From Pontibacterium granulatum (GTDB taxonomy: Bacteria > Pseudomonadota > Gammaproteobacteria > Pseudomonadales > Balneatricaceae): a DNA stretch of 64,000 bases. The notes beneath the pieces are model-generated. The model made no database searches. It was not told the DNA's origin and saw only the letters and a list, made by a program, of their open reading frames with translations. The DNA lies in the NCBI RefSeq assembly GCF_029961155.1, contig NZ_JASBRH010000010.1, positions 62,001 to 126,000 on the forward strand. Direction: 5' to 3'. The position numbers and the translations under genes were made by a program. Position 1 is the first letter of the stretch, and every line of letters begins with the position of its first letter. Positions 56,880-64,000 of this stretch are shown in pieces.

Positions 56880-57943
56880 CTTATAAGCCTCACCGGCTGG
56901 CGCTGAGCGCCCCAGACTCCTGGCCCTGTTTCGAAATAACCGGGGAGGGGCGTGCCACAGCCTTTGCAGCAACCGTTCACCAGATTCCACTCCCCTAACT
57001 CATACCAATCTCTTTCAATCAGGCGCAAACCGCAGTGATGGCAGTAGGTGGAGCTTCCCTCGGTATCGTGTACATTGCCGGTGTAAACGTAACGCAGCCC
57101 CTGCTTTAGAGCGATATCGCGCGCACGGGTAAGCGTCGACACAGGTGTACGGGGTTTATCGAGCATTTTCCAGTCCGGGTGGAAGGCGGTGAAGTGTAAT
57201 GGGACCGACGGCCCCAGATTGTCCATAATCCAGCGACACTGGGCCTCCAGCTCCTCGTTGCTGTCGTTTTCGTCCGGAATCAGCAAAGTCGTGATCTCAA
57301 ACCACACGTCGGTTTCGTGGTGAAGGTAGGTAAGTGTATCCAGCACAGGCTGGAGGCTACCGCCACAGATCTTTTTGTAAAACCTGTCGGTAAATGCTTT
57401 CAGGTCGATATTGGCGGCATCCATATGCTCAAAGAAGCGGGGGCGGGCAAGGTCTGTGATATAACCCGCACTTACCGCCACTGACTTAACGCCAACTTCA
57501 TGGCAGGCGATCGCCACATCTTCAGCATACTCAAGAAAGATCACCGGGTCGTTATAGGTGTAGGCAATGGAGCGACAATCGTGTTCGTAACAGTAGCGTG
57601 CCAGCTGTTCCGGTGACGCAGCGTCAGCCAGGGTATCCATTTCACGGGCTTTGCTCATATCCCAGTTCTGGCAGAACTTGCAGGCGAGGTTGCAACCTGC
57701 GGTACCAAACGAAAGGACCGGGGTGCCCGGTAGGAAATGATTGAGCGGTTTCTTCTCGATGGGGTCGATACAGAAACCGCTGGAGCGGCCATAGGTGTAT
57801 AGATGCATCTTGCCATTTTCGTTGCCCCGTACGAAGCATAAGCCACGCTGTCCATCCGAAAGCTTACAGAAGCGCGGGCAAAGATCGCACTGGATTTTAT
57901 TTCTATCTACCGGGTGTGAAAAACCAACTTCGATTACGCTCAT
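56876..57943 (-). CDS. amrS: AmmeMemoRadiSam system radical SAM enzyme
   Basis: 355 residues. Radical SAM [4Fe-4S] motif CxxxCxxC is in GCNLACKFCQNW, and an N-terminal cysteine set (CDLCPRFCKLSDGQRGLC) and a C-terminal set (CHHCGLRLIE, CCKGCGTPLPG) may bind further metal. Relatives include PflA-type activases. GAGAG lies five bases before ATG 57943. It is divergent from the Memo-like gene (119 bp). The reaction is unknown. Confidence 0.93.
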   Translation of the reverse strand: MSVIEVGFSHPVDRNKIQCDLCPRFCKLSDGQRGLCFVRGNENGKMHLYTYGRSSGFCIDPIEKKPLNHFLPGTPVLSFGTAGCNLACKFCQNWDMSKAREMDTLADAASPEQLARYCYEHDCRSIAYTYNDPVIFLEYAEDVAIACHEVGVKSVAVSAGYITDLARPRFFEHMDAANIDLKAFTDRFYKKICGGSLQPVLDTLTYLHHETDVWFEITTLLIPDENDSNEELEAQCRWIMDNLGPSVPLHFTAFHPDWKMLDKPRTPVSTLTRARDIALKQGLRYVYTGNVHDTEGSSTYCHHCGLRLIERDWYELGEWNLVNGCCKGCGTPLPGYFETGPGVWGAQRQPVRLIS

Positions 57944-58061
57944 ATCGTCTCTCGCTACTACCACTCTATACTTAAGATTAGCAGTGTGTCAGCGTAGTCG
58001 CTGTTGGTGATCTGCCGACTATCTTTTGATTTGCTTGTGCTGCTTTCAGGGGAATCAATCA

Positions 58062-58892
58062 ATGACTCGGGAGCACTGTTTTCTATCGATGAAAATAACT
58101 TCGGAGAGCTCCGATGGACATTCGAAACCGGCTGTGGCTGGCGCATTTTATTCCGGTGATCCGGCACAGCTGGCCCAAGACGTAGACCAGTTTTTGTCGC
58201 ATCACGAACGTCCCCCGTTGTCTGGCCTACGCGCTTTGGTTGTACCTCATGCTGGTTATATCTACTCGGGTGATGTAGCAGCGGCAGCATATAGTTGTCT
58301 TACGCGCGGCGCAGAATATAAATATGTGCTGTTGATTGGGCCTAGCCATCGCGTTGGTTTTATCGGGATGGCAGTGCCGGAGGCTGACGTCTTTGATACC
58401 CCTTTAGGACGGATGGAGCTGGCTAGCGAACAGATAGGTGAACTGGTGGCAGATGGGCTTGTTGTCTATAACCGCATGGCACATTATGCAGAGCACTGCC
58501 TGGAGGTTCAGCTACCGTTCCTGCAACGGGCGGAAGTGCATGCACCGCTGTTGCCGATTGTGGTGGGACACGCCAGTCCGGAAGAGGTCGGGGCTGTTGT
58601 TTTGCCTGCGCTGGAGGACCCGGAGGTACTGACTATTATCAGTACGGATATGAGCCATTTTCACAGTTATGACGAAGCACGGAAGATCGATGGCCAGACC
58701 CACAAGCGGATTCTGGCCGGTGCTGAAAATATCCAACCGGAAGAAGCGTGCGGTTGCATGGGCTTAAATGGCCTGCAGCATGCGTTGGCACGGAGTAAGT
58801 ACCGTATTCATCTGCTACAACATTGTAATTCCGGAGATACCAGCGGCGATAAGAGCCGGGTCGTGGGGTATGCCGCCTATGCCGTCTACTGA
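58062..58892 (+). CDS. amrB: AmmeMemoRadiSam system protein B (Memo-like)
   Basis: 276 residues. Memo family, related to class III extradiol dioxygenases and non-haem metal enzymes. Conserved His-rich motifs: VVPHAGYIYSGDVAA, LLIGPSHRVGFIG, AEHCLEVQLPFLQ, STDMSHFHSYDEAR. ATG 58062 has GGGGA eight bases upstream; ATG 58089 is a less supported alternative. It overlaps the AMMECR1 gene start, so B and A are translationally coupled. Confidence 0.93.
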   Translation: MTREHCFLSMKITSESSDGHSKPAVAGAFYSGDPAQLAQDVDQFLSHHERPPLSGLRALVVPHAGYIYSGDVAAAAYSCLTRGAEYKYVLLIGPSHRVGFIGMAVPEADVFDTPLGRMELASEQIGELVADGLVVYNRMAHYAEHCLEVQLPFLQRAEVHAPLLPIVVGHASPEEVGAVVLPALEDPEVLTIISTDMSHFHSYDEARKIDGQTHKRILAGAENIQPEEACGCMGLNGLQHALARSKYRIHLLQHCNSGDTSGDKSRVVGYAAYAVY

Positions 58893-59439
58893 GTACAACG
58901 CGTCTCAAAAGCAACGGATGTTGGAGCATGCCCGAGCTGCAATCGCCCGCGAGTTGGGCTATAAGCTGGCCCGCTGTTCTGCGGAGGAACCGTGGCAAAA
59001 AGAGGAACGGGCTGCATTTGTCACTCTGAACCATCATGGTCAGCTTCGGGGGTGTATCGGTAGTCTGAGTGCTCATCAGTCCCTGTGGGACGAACTGTCC
59101 TATGACGCCTGCGCAGCTGCATTCAGAGATCGCCGCTTTGCACCACTCAGCCGCGATGAATTTGATGACCTGGATATCCATATCTCTATTCTGACACCCA
59201 CACAGCCACTCGCGGTCGATTCCGAACAGGCGTTACTGTCGGCGTTACGTCCTGGCGTGGATGGTCTGGTGCTTGAGGAGGGGGTGCGCAGAGCGACATT
59301 CCTGCCGCAGGTTTGGGAGCAACTGCCGGAGCCGAAAAGGTTTCTGGAGCACCTCAAACGCAAGGCGGGACTGGCAGAGGACTATTGGAGTGATACCATG
59401 CAGTTCTCGATTTATCAGGTAACGGACATTGGCGAATAG
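58879..59439 (+). CDS. amrA: AmmeMemoRadiSam system protein A (AMMECR1 domain)
   Basis: 186 residues. AMMECR1 domain with the invariant LRGCIGSLSA motif and its Cys, and AAAFRDRRFAPLSRDEFDDL. The domain is conserved up to humans, with no settled enzymatic activity. ATG 58879 has GGGG ten bases upstream; ATG 58870 is possible. It overlaps the Memo-like gene by 14 bases. Confidence 0.92.
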   Translation: MPSTEYNASQKQRMLEHARAAIARELGYKLARCSAEEPWQKEERAAFVTLNHHGQLRGCIGSLSAHQSLWDELSYDACAAAFRDRRFAPLSRDEFDDLDIHISILTPTQPLAVDSEQALLSALRPGVDGLVLEEGVRRATFLPQVWEQLPEPKRFLEHLKRKAGLAEDYWSDTMQFSIYQVTDIGE

Positions 59440-59761
59440 CGACGATTTTATCTCCTATCTGGTCGAAAGCATGCATATGTTGGGGCCGGTGCAGGCAAAA
59501 AGGATGTTTGGTGGTCATGGGCTATTTCTGGGTGGATTGATGTTTGCGCTGGTGACGGACGACCAGCTGTACCTGAAATCAGATCCCCAGACAGAAAACA
59601 GGTACAAAGCCCATGATCTGGAGCGGTTTACCTATATGAAGAAGGGCAAACCCTGCCATCTCAACTATTATCAGGCACCGGAGGAGTGTCTGGACAACAG
59701 CGAGGAACTGGTCGAATGGAGCGCGGTGGCGTATCAGGTGGCGGTGCGGGCAGCATCATGA
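59429..59761 (+). CDS. TfoX N-terminal domain protein
   Basis: 110 residues from TTG 59429, overlapping the previous stop by 11 bases. TfoX_N pattern: MLGPVQAKRMFGGHGLFLGG, then LYLKSDPQTENRY and YMKKGKPCHLNYYQAP. There is no C-terminal TfoX domain, so it is not a full Sxy/TfoX competence regulator. Function of the standalone domain is unknown. ATGA overlap with the next gene. Confidence 0.88.
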   Translation: MANSDDFISYLVESMHMLGPVQAKRMFGGHGLFLGGLMFALVTDDQLYLKSDPQTENRYKAHDLERFTYMKKGKPCHLNYYQAPEECLDNSEELVEWSAVAYQVAVRAAS

Positions 59762-60087
59762 AAAGTGTGTTGACCGATCTTCCGGCGGATAAGGTGCAGG
59801 AACACTTTGAGGACCTGCTGACACGTCCCGGTGTAAAGCTGGAACGAATTGTCACCTACGGGCAGGCCACGCCGCCGGGAGAATGGTATGACCAGGCGTG
59901 GGATGAGTGGGTGATGATAGTGCAGGGAGAGGCCAAACTTCTAATGGCGCGAGATGAGCAGTTGCTGCATATGAAACCGGGTGACCATGTTCTGTTACCC
60001 GCCCACTGCCGACACCGTGTTGAGTGGACACCAGAAGGCCAGACTACAATCTGGCTGGCGTTGCATCTGGGGGAGCCTGTTGATTGA
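59758..60087 (+). CDS. Small cupin-domain protein
   Basis: 109 residues. Cupin barrel: [13 protein letters not shown] then [18 protein letters not shown]; the first motif lacks the usual His pair (it has WYDQAWDEW), while the second keeps H in AHCRHRVEW. Metal binding is thus uncertain. ATG 59758 overlaps the TfoX-N stop (ATGA), so coupling is likely despite a weak ribosome site. Confidence 0.87.
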   Translation: MKSVLTDLPADKVQEHFEDLLTRPGVKLERIVTYGQATPPGEWYDQAWDEWVMIVQGEAKLLMARDEQLLHMKPGDHVLLPAHCRHRVEWTPEGQTTIWLALHLGEPVD

Positions 60088-60109
60088 CCGGTATATCAGG
60101 GATACAGCA

Positions 60110-60622
60110 ATGAAATCGAAGGTTGAAGTTATACAAGGTGATATTACTCAGCTTGAGGTAGACGCGATTGTCAATGCGGCCAACAGTAGCCTGCTGGGTG
60201 GTGGCGGTGTTGATGGTGCGATCCATCACGCTGCGGGGCCTGAACTATTGGCAGAGTGTCGAACCCTGGGCGGTTGCGACACCGGTGACGCCAAGATTAC
60301 GCGTGGCTATAACCTACCTGCCAAGTCCGTGATTCATACAGTAGGGCCGGTCTGGCGAGGTGGTGGCGTGGGGGAGGCGGATAAGCTGCGTAGCTGTTAC
60401 AAGCGCTGTCTCGAACTGGCGGAAGAGCGGGGGATGAGATCCATTGCGTTTCCGGCGATCAGTTGTGGCGTCTACGGCTACCCATTGGAACAGGCGGTTG
60501 AGATCGCAGTCGGTACAGTGATTGTTGGCCTGTATGATTGTCAGTCCATAGAACGGGTGGTGTTCTGCTGTTTCAGTAAAGAGATGGAGCTGCTGTATCA
60601 ACGGCAGCTCGCAGAAGAGTAA
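60110..60622 (+). CDS. Macrodomain protein, O-acetyl-ADP-ribose deacetylase-like
   Basis: 170 residues. Macro domain of the YmdB/MacroD type: [20 protein letters not shown], then [18 protein letters not shown] and [13 protein letters not shown]. The catalytic Asn and Asp pattern (NAANS, GVDGAI) is complete, so hydrolysis of O-acetyl-ADP-ribose or ADP-ribosyl-glutamate/aspartate is likely. ATG 60110 has AGGGA seven bases upstream. Stops directly against the convergent AraC-type gene. Confidence 0.93.
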   Translation: MKSKVEVIQGDITQLEVDAIVNAANSSLLGGGGVDGAIHHAAGPELLAECRTLGGCDTGDAKITRGYNLPAKSVIHTVGPVWRGGGVGEADKLRSCYKRCLELAEERGMRSIAFPAISCGVYGYPLEQAVEIAVGTVIVGLYDCQSIERVVFCCFSKEMELLYQRQLAEE

Positions 60623-61495
60623 TCAGCTCACTTTTCTGATCGGAACCCAATATTCCAGCACCGAGTCAGGGTGGTCGAATGCAAAACGTTCGTCATACAG
60701 CTCAAGCTCAGGCCCGCCCGTATGACAGTACTCGCTGTTCGGTAGCCAGTCACGGAAGATCGCTGTGAGCGTGTCTCCGATTGTATGGATTGGGCCTTTA
60801 TGGATAAAACAGGCGTAGGTTTGTTCTGGAACGTCCAGGCGTTGCAACCCTTCGTACGCTTTGGCCTGGTCATCCTCAAATGAAGCCCAATAGGTCATGT
60901 TCTCCAGGTCGTCGTTGGCGGTGCTGCAATCTACAACACCCCAGCAGACAGCCGGTGCCTGTCCCAGCTCTCCAATCTTGCGCTGAAACTCCATCCAAAG
61001 TGCCGGTAACCGTTCCATGTTGTTGGGTTGTGGTGATCCTGGTGCATTGAAAGTGGTTGTTAGCCCCCATAGGGTTTTCCCAGGGTAGACTTTAATTTCC
61101 GGTTCCATATCACTCTCTCCATTTAAATAACTGTTCAGGCTTGGGTCCAGCTTGGGGAATATATCCTTTGGCGTGCGGCGTGTCCGATATTGCCCAGGGG
61201 TAAGACCGAAGCACAGAGTAAACGCCCGGCTGAAGCTTTGCTGATTTTCAAAACCATAGTTCAGCGCGATCTCCAGAATGGAACATGGCCTGGCGATGAG
61301 TGCCATAGCTGCGTTGCTCAGTCGGCGTTTGCGGTAGTAGGCTGAAATACTGTAGCCAAATCTGGCCTGGAAGGTGCGTTGCAGTTGCCAGCGTGACCAT
61401 CCCACTGCGTTGGCGAGCTCTTCAACGCTCAGTGGCTCGGCAAGATTGTTTTCAATCAGCTCCACAGTATTGAGCAGCCGTTGGTTTGCGACCAT
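60623..61495 (-). CDS. AraC-family regulator with GyrI-like effector domain
   Basis: 290 residues. N-terminal AraC/XylS double helix-turn-helix (1-105: LSVEELANAVGWSRWQLQRT, ILEIALNYGFENQQSFSRAF, GLTPGQYR), joined to a C-terminal GyrI-like/SOUL-like small-molecule binding domain (from MEPEIKVYPGKTLWGL on). Same architecture as Rob and related multidrug or stress regulators. AAGGGA precedes ATG 61495. Target unknown; it converges on the macrodomain gene with no gap. Confidence 0.92.
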   Translation of the reverse strand: MVANQRLLNTVELIENNLAEPLSVEELANAVGWSRWQLQRTFQARFGYSISAYYRKRRLSNAAMALIARPCSILEIALNYGFENQQSFSRAFTLCFGLTPGQYRTRRTPKDIFPKLDPSLNSYLNGESDMEPEIKVYPGKTLWGLTTTFNAPGSPQPNNMERLPALWMEFQRKIGELGQAPAVCWGVVDCSTANDDLENMTYWASFEDDQAKAYEGLQRLDVPEQTYACFIHKGPIHTIGDTLTAIFRDWLPNSEYCHTGGPELELYDERFAFDHPDSVLEYWVPIRKVS

Positions 61496-61597
61496 GGAGT
61501 ATCCCTTCAGGTGTGTTGTTTGGCCTGATCCATTATGCCTCCGGAAGGTGGGATTGTTTTGTCCGTTTGGGGCATTTTTTCACTCGATGCGGAAACT

Positions 61598-61622
61598 AAA
61601 AAGGGCCGCGTATGCGACCCTT
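61598..61622 (-). terminator. Rho-independent terminator of ibpA
   Basis: On the minus strand AAGGGTCGC, loop ATAC, GCGGCCCTT then TTT: nine pairs with one T-G wobble and a T run. It lies 25 bases after the ibpA stop. Confidence 0.85.
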
Positions 61623-61647
61623 ATATACTTTGTGTGGAGCGAAAAGC

Positions 61648-62067
61648 TTAGCCTTCGATCTGGATGGAACGTGGCTTCATCGCTTCAGGAATTTCACGGA
61701 CCAGATCTACGTGCAGCAGACCATTTTCCATGTGAGCTTTGGTGACCTTGACGTGGTCTGCCAGCTGGAATCGGCGCTCAAAGTTTCGCGCCGCGATACC
61801 TTGATACAGGTACTGGTGCTGCTGTTTGTCAGCTTGTTTGGTACCCGCGATCAGCAAGGTGGAATTTTCGCTCTGGATGACCAGCTCGTCGATATTAAAG
61901 CCGGCAACAGCCATAGTGATGCGGTATGCATTCTCGCCCAGAAGTTCGATGTTGTATGGCGGATAACTAGGCTGGTTGTCGTTGCGGCTGGCGTTGTCCA
62001 GCATGGAGGCCAGGCGATCGAAACCGATTGCGGAGCGGTACAGTGGAGACAGGTCAAAATCACGCAT
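61648..62067 (-). CDS. ibpA: Small heat shock protein IbpA-like (Hsp20)
   Basis: 139 residues, alpha-crystallin domain at about 30-130. The opening MRDFDLSPLYRSAIGFDRL and the YLYQGIAARNFERRFQLADH segment match E. coli IbpA almost word for word. Holds unfolded proteins on the surface of aggregates. ATG 62067 has GAGGA seven bases upstream; the ATG at 62073 is too near it. A ROSE-type hairpin covers this ribosome site and a sigma-32 promoter candidate lies upstream. Only one ibp gene is seen. Confidence 0.95.
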   Translation of the reverse strand: MRDFDLSPLYRSAIGFDRLASMLDNASRNDNQPSYPPYNIELLGENAYRITMAVAGFNIDELVIQSENSTLLIAGTKQADKQQHQYLYQGIAARNFERRFQLADHVKVTKAHMENGLLHVDLVREIPEAMKPRSIQIEG

Positions 62068-62070
62068 GTT

Positions 62071-62092
62071 CATATCCTCATTGAGCAATATG
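62071..62092 (-). promoter_or_regulatory. ROSE-type RNA thermometer hairpin over the ibpA ribosome site
   Basis: In the mRNA, CAUAUUGCU pairs with AGGAUAUG across a CAAUG loop. It holds the conserved ROSE core: UUGCU opposite AGGA, with the expected central G-G pair, one bulged U and flanking C-G and A-U pairs. The masked AGGA is the ribosome site of ATG 62067. Heat would melt it and allow translation. Confidence 0.8.
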
Positions 62093-62199
62093 TATATTTA
62101 AATCAGTGAATTCCTGACGCTCGTTAATCGTCCTTAAGACGAAAATATGAGCCGATCAGGCGCGGGCCTCGTCTTCGAGCACCCGCTAATCACTTATCT

Positions 62200-62223
62200 A
62201 TGGGCGTGAAATGCCTTTTCAAG
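62200..62223 (-). promoter_or_regulatory. Candidate heat-shock (sigma-32) promoter of ibpA
   Basis: On the minus strand CTTGAA (62218-62223) is followed 12 bases later by GCCCAT (62200-62205), against the consensus CTTGAA and CCCCAT. It would give a 5' leader of about 120 bases that includes the thermometer hairpin. Confidence 0.6.
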
Positions 62224-62234
62224 AGGGCGGGGGG

Positions 62235-62651
62235 TTATTTTTCCTCTTGGTCAAAGCGACTTACATCGTTGGTGATCGATACTTCGGTCTGTGCAGCCGG
62301 AATACGGAAGTCGTAAACACGCTCCCAGCCTTCGCTTTCTGGTGTGCGTTCCCAAACAGTACCGGCGTTGTACTCAACCAGGTCTGTAAGGGATGGATCG
62401 ATCTTGACCATCTTTTCGAGATCAACCGGTATCAGGTTGGTAACTTCATCGTCCAGGTACTCAGGCGTCTCATATCCGGTAAACATACGCCAGCCGGTGT
62501 CGTTGAGGTGTTCCGGAACGGTTTTGTACATGAAGCGTACGGGCAGCTTCTCTTCGAACACCATCTTGGAGACAAGGGCGAGGAAGCCGTTCTTGGTCTG
62601 GTTGGTTTCGGAGTTCGGAGTGGCTGGCTTGTCGATATCAGGTGATCTCAT
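62235..62651 (-). CDS. DUF2185 domain protein
   Basis: 138 residues. The DUF2185 pattern is clear: GWRMFTGYETPEYLDD, then DPSLTDLVEYNAGTVWERT and a W near the end (EGWERVYDF). The domain occurs in proteins of the SUKH-type immunity-like or enzyme-regulating group, but its function is not known. AAGAG precedes ATG 62651. It stands on its own upstream of ibpA and may have its own promoter in 62652-62847, where I see no clear signal. Confidence 0.85.
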   Translation of the reverse strand: MRSPDIDKPATPNSETNQTKNGFLALVSKMVFEEKLPVRFMYKTVPEHLNDTGWRMFTGYETPEYLDDEVTNLIPVDLEKMVKIDPSLTDLVEYNAGTVWERTPESEGWERVYDFRIPAAQTEVSITNDVSRFDQEEK

Positions 62652-62847
62652 AACATCTCTTCATGACGGGAATAAACAACGACAATATTGTAATACGTGC
62701 AGCGACACAGGGGAATGCGGCGAATTACCTTGAAAAGACACCCGAAACATATAGTTGGTGCCCTCTAGTTGATTGTAATGAGAATTGTTCGCATGTAGTA
62801 TTCGTCGTAGCTCTAAAATGTATGAATAAATGTTTGCGAGGATGGAA

Positions 62848-63624
62848 ATGGGGAGCTTTCAGGAGATACCAGCAGGATGGGCTGAGACAGCGCTTACCCG
62901 ATCAAATGTTTCGCTTGCAGAGTTAGTATCTGTTACGCACTACGGTGCTGAATACCAGCCGATCGTCAGCTTGCAGGATCAGCAGATCTGGGGGTACGAA
63001 GCGCTGGCTCGGTTTTATGACGCTAACGGCTGCATGGTATCGCCGGTGACGGTATTTCAGGTATTGCATGATCATCCACCGCTGCTCGGCCGTACCGAGC
63101 TGCAGCTGAAGTGGCTACAGATCGCGGCCGCGCCGTTGGGAAAACGTCTGTTTATCAACCTTGATCCTCATGCTCTGACGCTGGACGTGCGAACTCCCAT
63201 GCTGGAGTTGTTAACACCGGACCACGCGCTGGTGGTGGAGCTAATCGAGAATATGGATCTGCAGGATTCGTATGCCTGCCAGGAGCTTCTGAAAAGCCTC
63301 GAGGACAAGGGTATTCAGAGTGCATTGGATGATATTGGTGCCAGACAATCGATGCTTTCGCTGGACCTGATGGTCTCGGTGGATTTCATGAAGTTTGATC
63401 GTCGCTGGATTGAGCTGTTGGACCAACCCAAGTATGAGAGTTTATTCCGTCATCTGATTGAGTTTGCTCGCGGGCAGGGGCAGCAAACGATTCTGGAAGG
63501 TGTTGAGACTGAAATGCAATTAGTGCGACTGATGGATTACCCAATCGACTATGTGCAGGGGTTCTTGTACAAACCGCACTTCCTCAGATCACCGATTAGT
63601 GAGTTGGCGGATTTGTGGGATTAA
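62848..63624 (+). CDS. EAL-domain protein, probable c-di-GMP phosphodiesterase
   Basis: 258 residues; single EAL domain at about 25-255. EAL motif is YEALARF, followed by the Asn of FINLDP, Glu of VELIEN, Asp pair of LDDIGARQ, Lys of DFMKFDRRW, Glu of LEGVET and Gln of VQGFLYKPH, so metal and catalytic residues appear complete. Loop 6 reads DDIGARQSM rather than DDFGxGxSS, which can affect dimerisation and activity. No sensor domain or membrane segment. ATG 62848 has GAGGA five bases upstream. Confidence 0.87.
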   Translation: MGSFQEIPAGWAETALTRSNVSLAELVSVTHYGAEYQPIVSLQDQQIWGYEALARFYDANGCMVSPVTVFQVLHDHPPLLGRTELQLKWLQIAAAPLGKRLFINLDPHALTLDVRTPMLELLTPDHALVVELIENMDLQDSYACQELLKSLEDKGIQSALDDIGARQSMLSLDLMVSVDFMKFDRRWIELLDQPKYESLFRHLIEFARGQGQQTILEGVETEMQLVRLMDYPIDYVQGFLYKPHFLRSPISELADLWD

Positions 63625-63643
63625 GAAAGCGCGTTTAGAACAG

Positions 63644-63676
63644 ACTAAATAGGCAGCCTTACGCTGCCTATTTAGT
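63644..63676. terminator. Bidirectional terminator between the EAL and chemoreceptor genes
   Basis: ACTAAATAGGCAGC, loop CTTAC, GCTGCCTATTTAGT: a perfect 14-pair stem between converging genes, with T/A-rich flanks for both directions. Confidence 0.88.
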
Positions 63677-63701
63677 TGGAACTCTGTTTGTCAGAGAAGG
63701 A

Positions 63702-64000
63702 TTAAACCTTGAAGCGGGAGGTCATGGTCTGCAGATTGCCAGCTAGGTTAGACAGGGAGGAGGAGGCGTTCTGGGTGGCCCGGCTGCCCTCCACCACGGT
63801 ATCGCCCAATGACTTGAATTGCTGCACTTTGTTACGTACTTCAACGACGTCACTACGGGCGTCGTTTGCCAGCATGGCCGCTTCGTCACACTCGCTACTC
63901 AGGCTGCGGATAGTTTCCTGGATAGCAGAGAGGCTTTCCACGGTGGATTGAGCCAGCTGTACCGAGTTACGGGCCTTCTCCTGGTTGGATTCCATAGTGT
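63702..64000 (-). CDS. Methyl-accepting chemotaxis protein, C-terminal end (runs off the window)
   Basis: Only the last 99 codons are in the window. They form the long helical, Ser/Ala/Gln-rich C-terminal arm of an MCP signalling domain (repeated heptads such as SVQLAQSTVESLSAIQE, SLGDTVVEGSRATQNASSSL). The conserved hairpin tip would lie beyond 64000. No CZB domain and no pentapeptide tether at the C-terminus (ends SRFKV). Ends at the shared terminator. Confidence 0.8.
   Translation of the reverse strand, partial: TMESNQEKARNSVQLAQSTVESLSAIQETIRSLSSECDEAAMLANDARSDVVEVRNKVQQFKSLGDTVVEGSRATQNASSSLSNLAGNLQTMTSRFKV

Overview
The window is a stretch of chromosome from a free-living gammaproteobacterium. 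Gene content and order point to an aquatic, Oceanospirillales- or Pseudomonas-like organism. Three blocks match the order I know from Pseudomonas: lexA-sulA beside topA; leuC-leuD-leuB-asd-asd-fimV-truA-trpF; and accD-folC-dedD-cvpA-purF-metZ. A third of the naming therefore rests on both protein motifs and synteny. The two PHA synthase types, an energy-taxis receptor pair and several chemoreceptors suit a motile marine-type bacterium, but the genus is inference. I see no rRNA, tRNA, insertion sequence, prophage or CRISPR array; coding density is high and almost uninterrupted.

Layout. 1-2700 (minus): start of a class I PHA synthase, then a chemoreceptor and a PAS protein that look like a split (CetA/CetB-type) aerotaxis receptor. 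3040-10420: glutaredoxin-like protein, tatD, soluble lytic transglycosylase, uup, a universal stress protein and small conserved unknowns. 10618-17634: topA, two conserved unknowns, then the SOS block sulA-lexA facing dinG, with two perfect LexA boxes and one near-perfect box in the shared intergenic region. 17649-24256: rhlB with a long acidic tail, a small membrane protein, gpsA-sixA, a serine hydrolase, a DUF4892 protein and a patatin. 24271-29277: smrB-like, prmB, aroC, speE and an MFS transporter. 29351-32401: phaR and, facing it, the class III PHA synthase pair phaE-phaC.

33432-55308 is a long, mostly plus-strand biosynthetic supercluster: a LysR regulator facing leuCDB, two asd genes, two tandem fimV genes, truA, trpF-trpB-trpA, accD, folC, dedD, cvpA, purF and metZ. 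It joins leucine, aspartate-family, tryptophan, fatty-acid, folate, purine and methionine synthesis with a polar/pilus hub protein. A LysR-type palindrome sits about 65 bp upstream of the start predicted for a leuC promoter.

55305-64000 is a more accessory region: thpR, dusC, a complete AmmeMemoRadiSam set (radical SAM enzyme, Memo-like, AMMECR1-like), a TfoX-N protein, a cupin, a macrodomain protein, an AraC-GyrI regulator, ibpA with a ROSE-type RNA thermometer and heat-shock promoter, a DUF2185 protein, an EAL protein, and the end of another chemoreceptor. The AmmeMemoRadiSam neighbourhood is the best candidate for a poorly understood system; the split taxis receptor and the short triple-LysM FimV paralogue are the other points most worth following.
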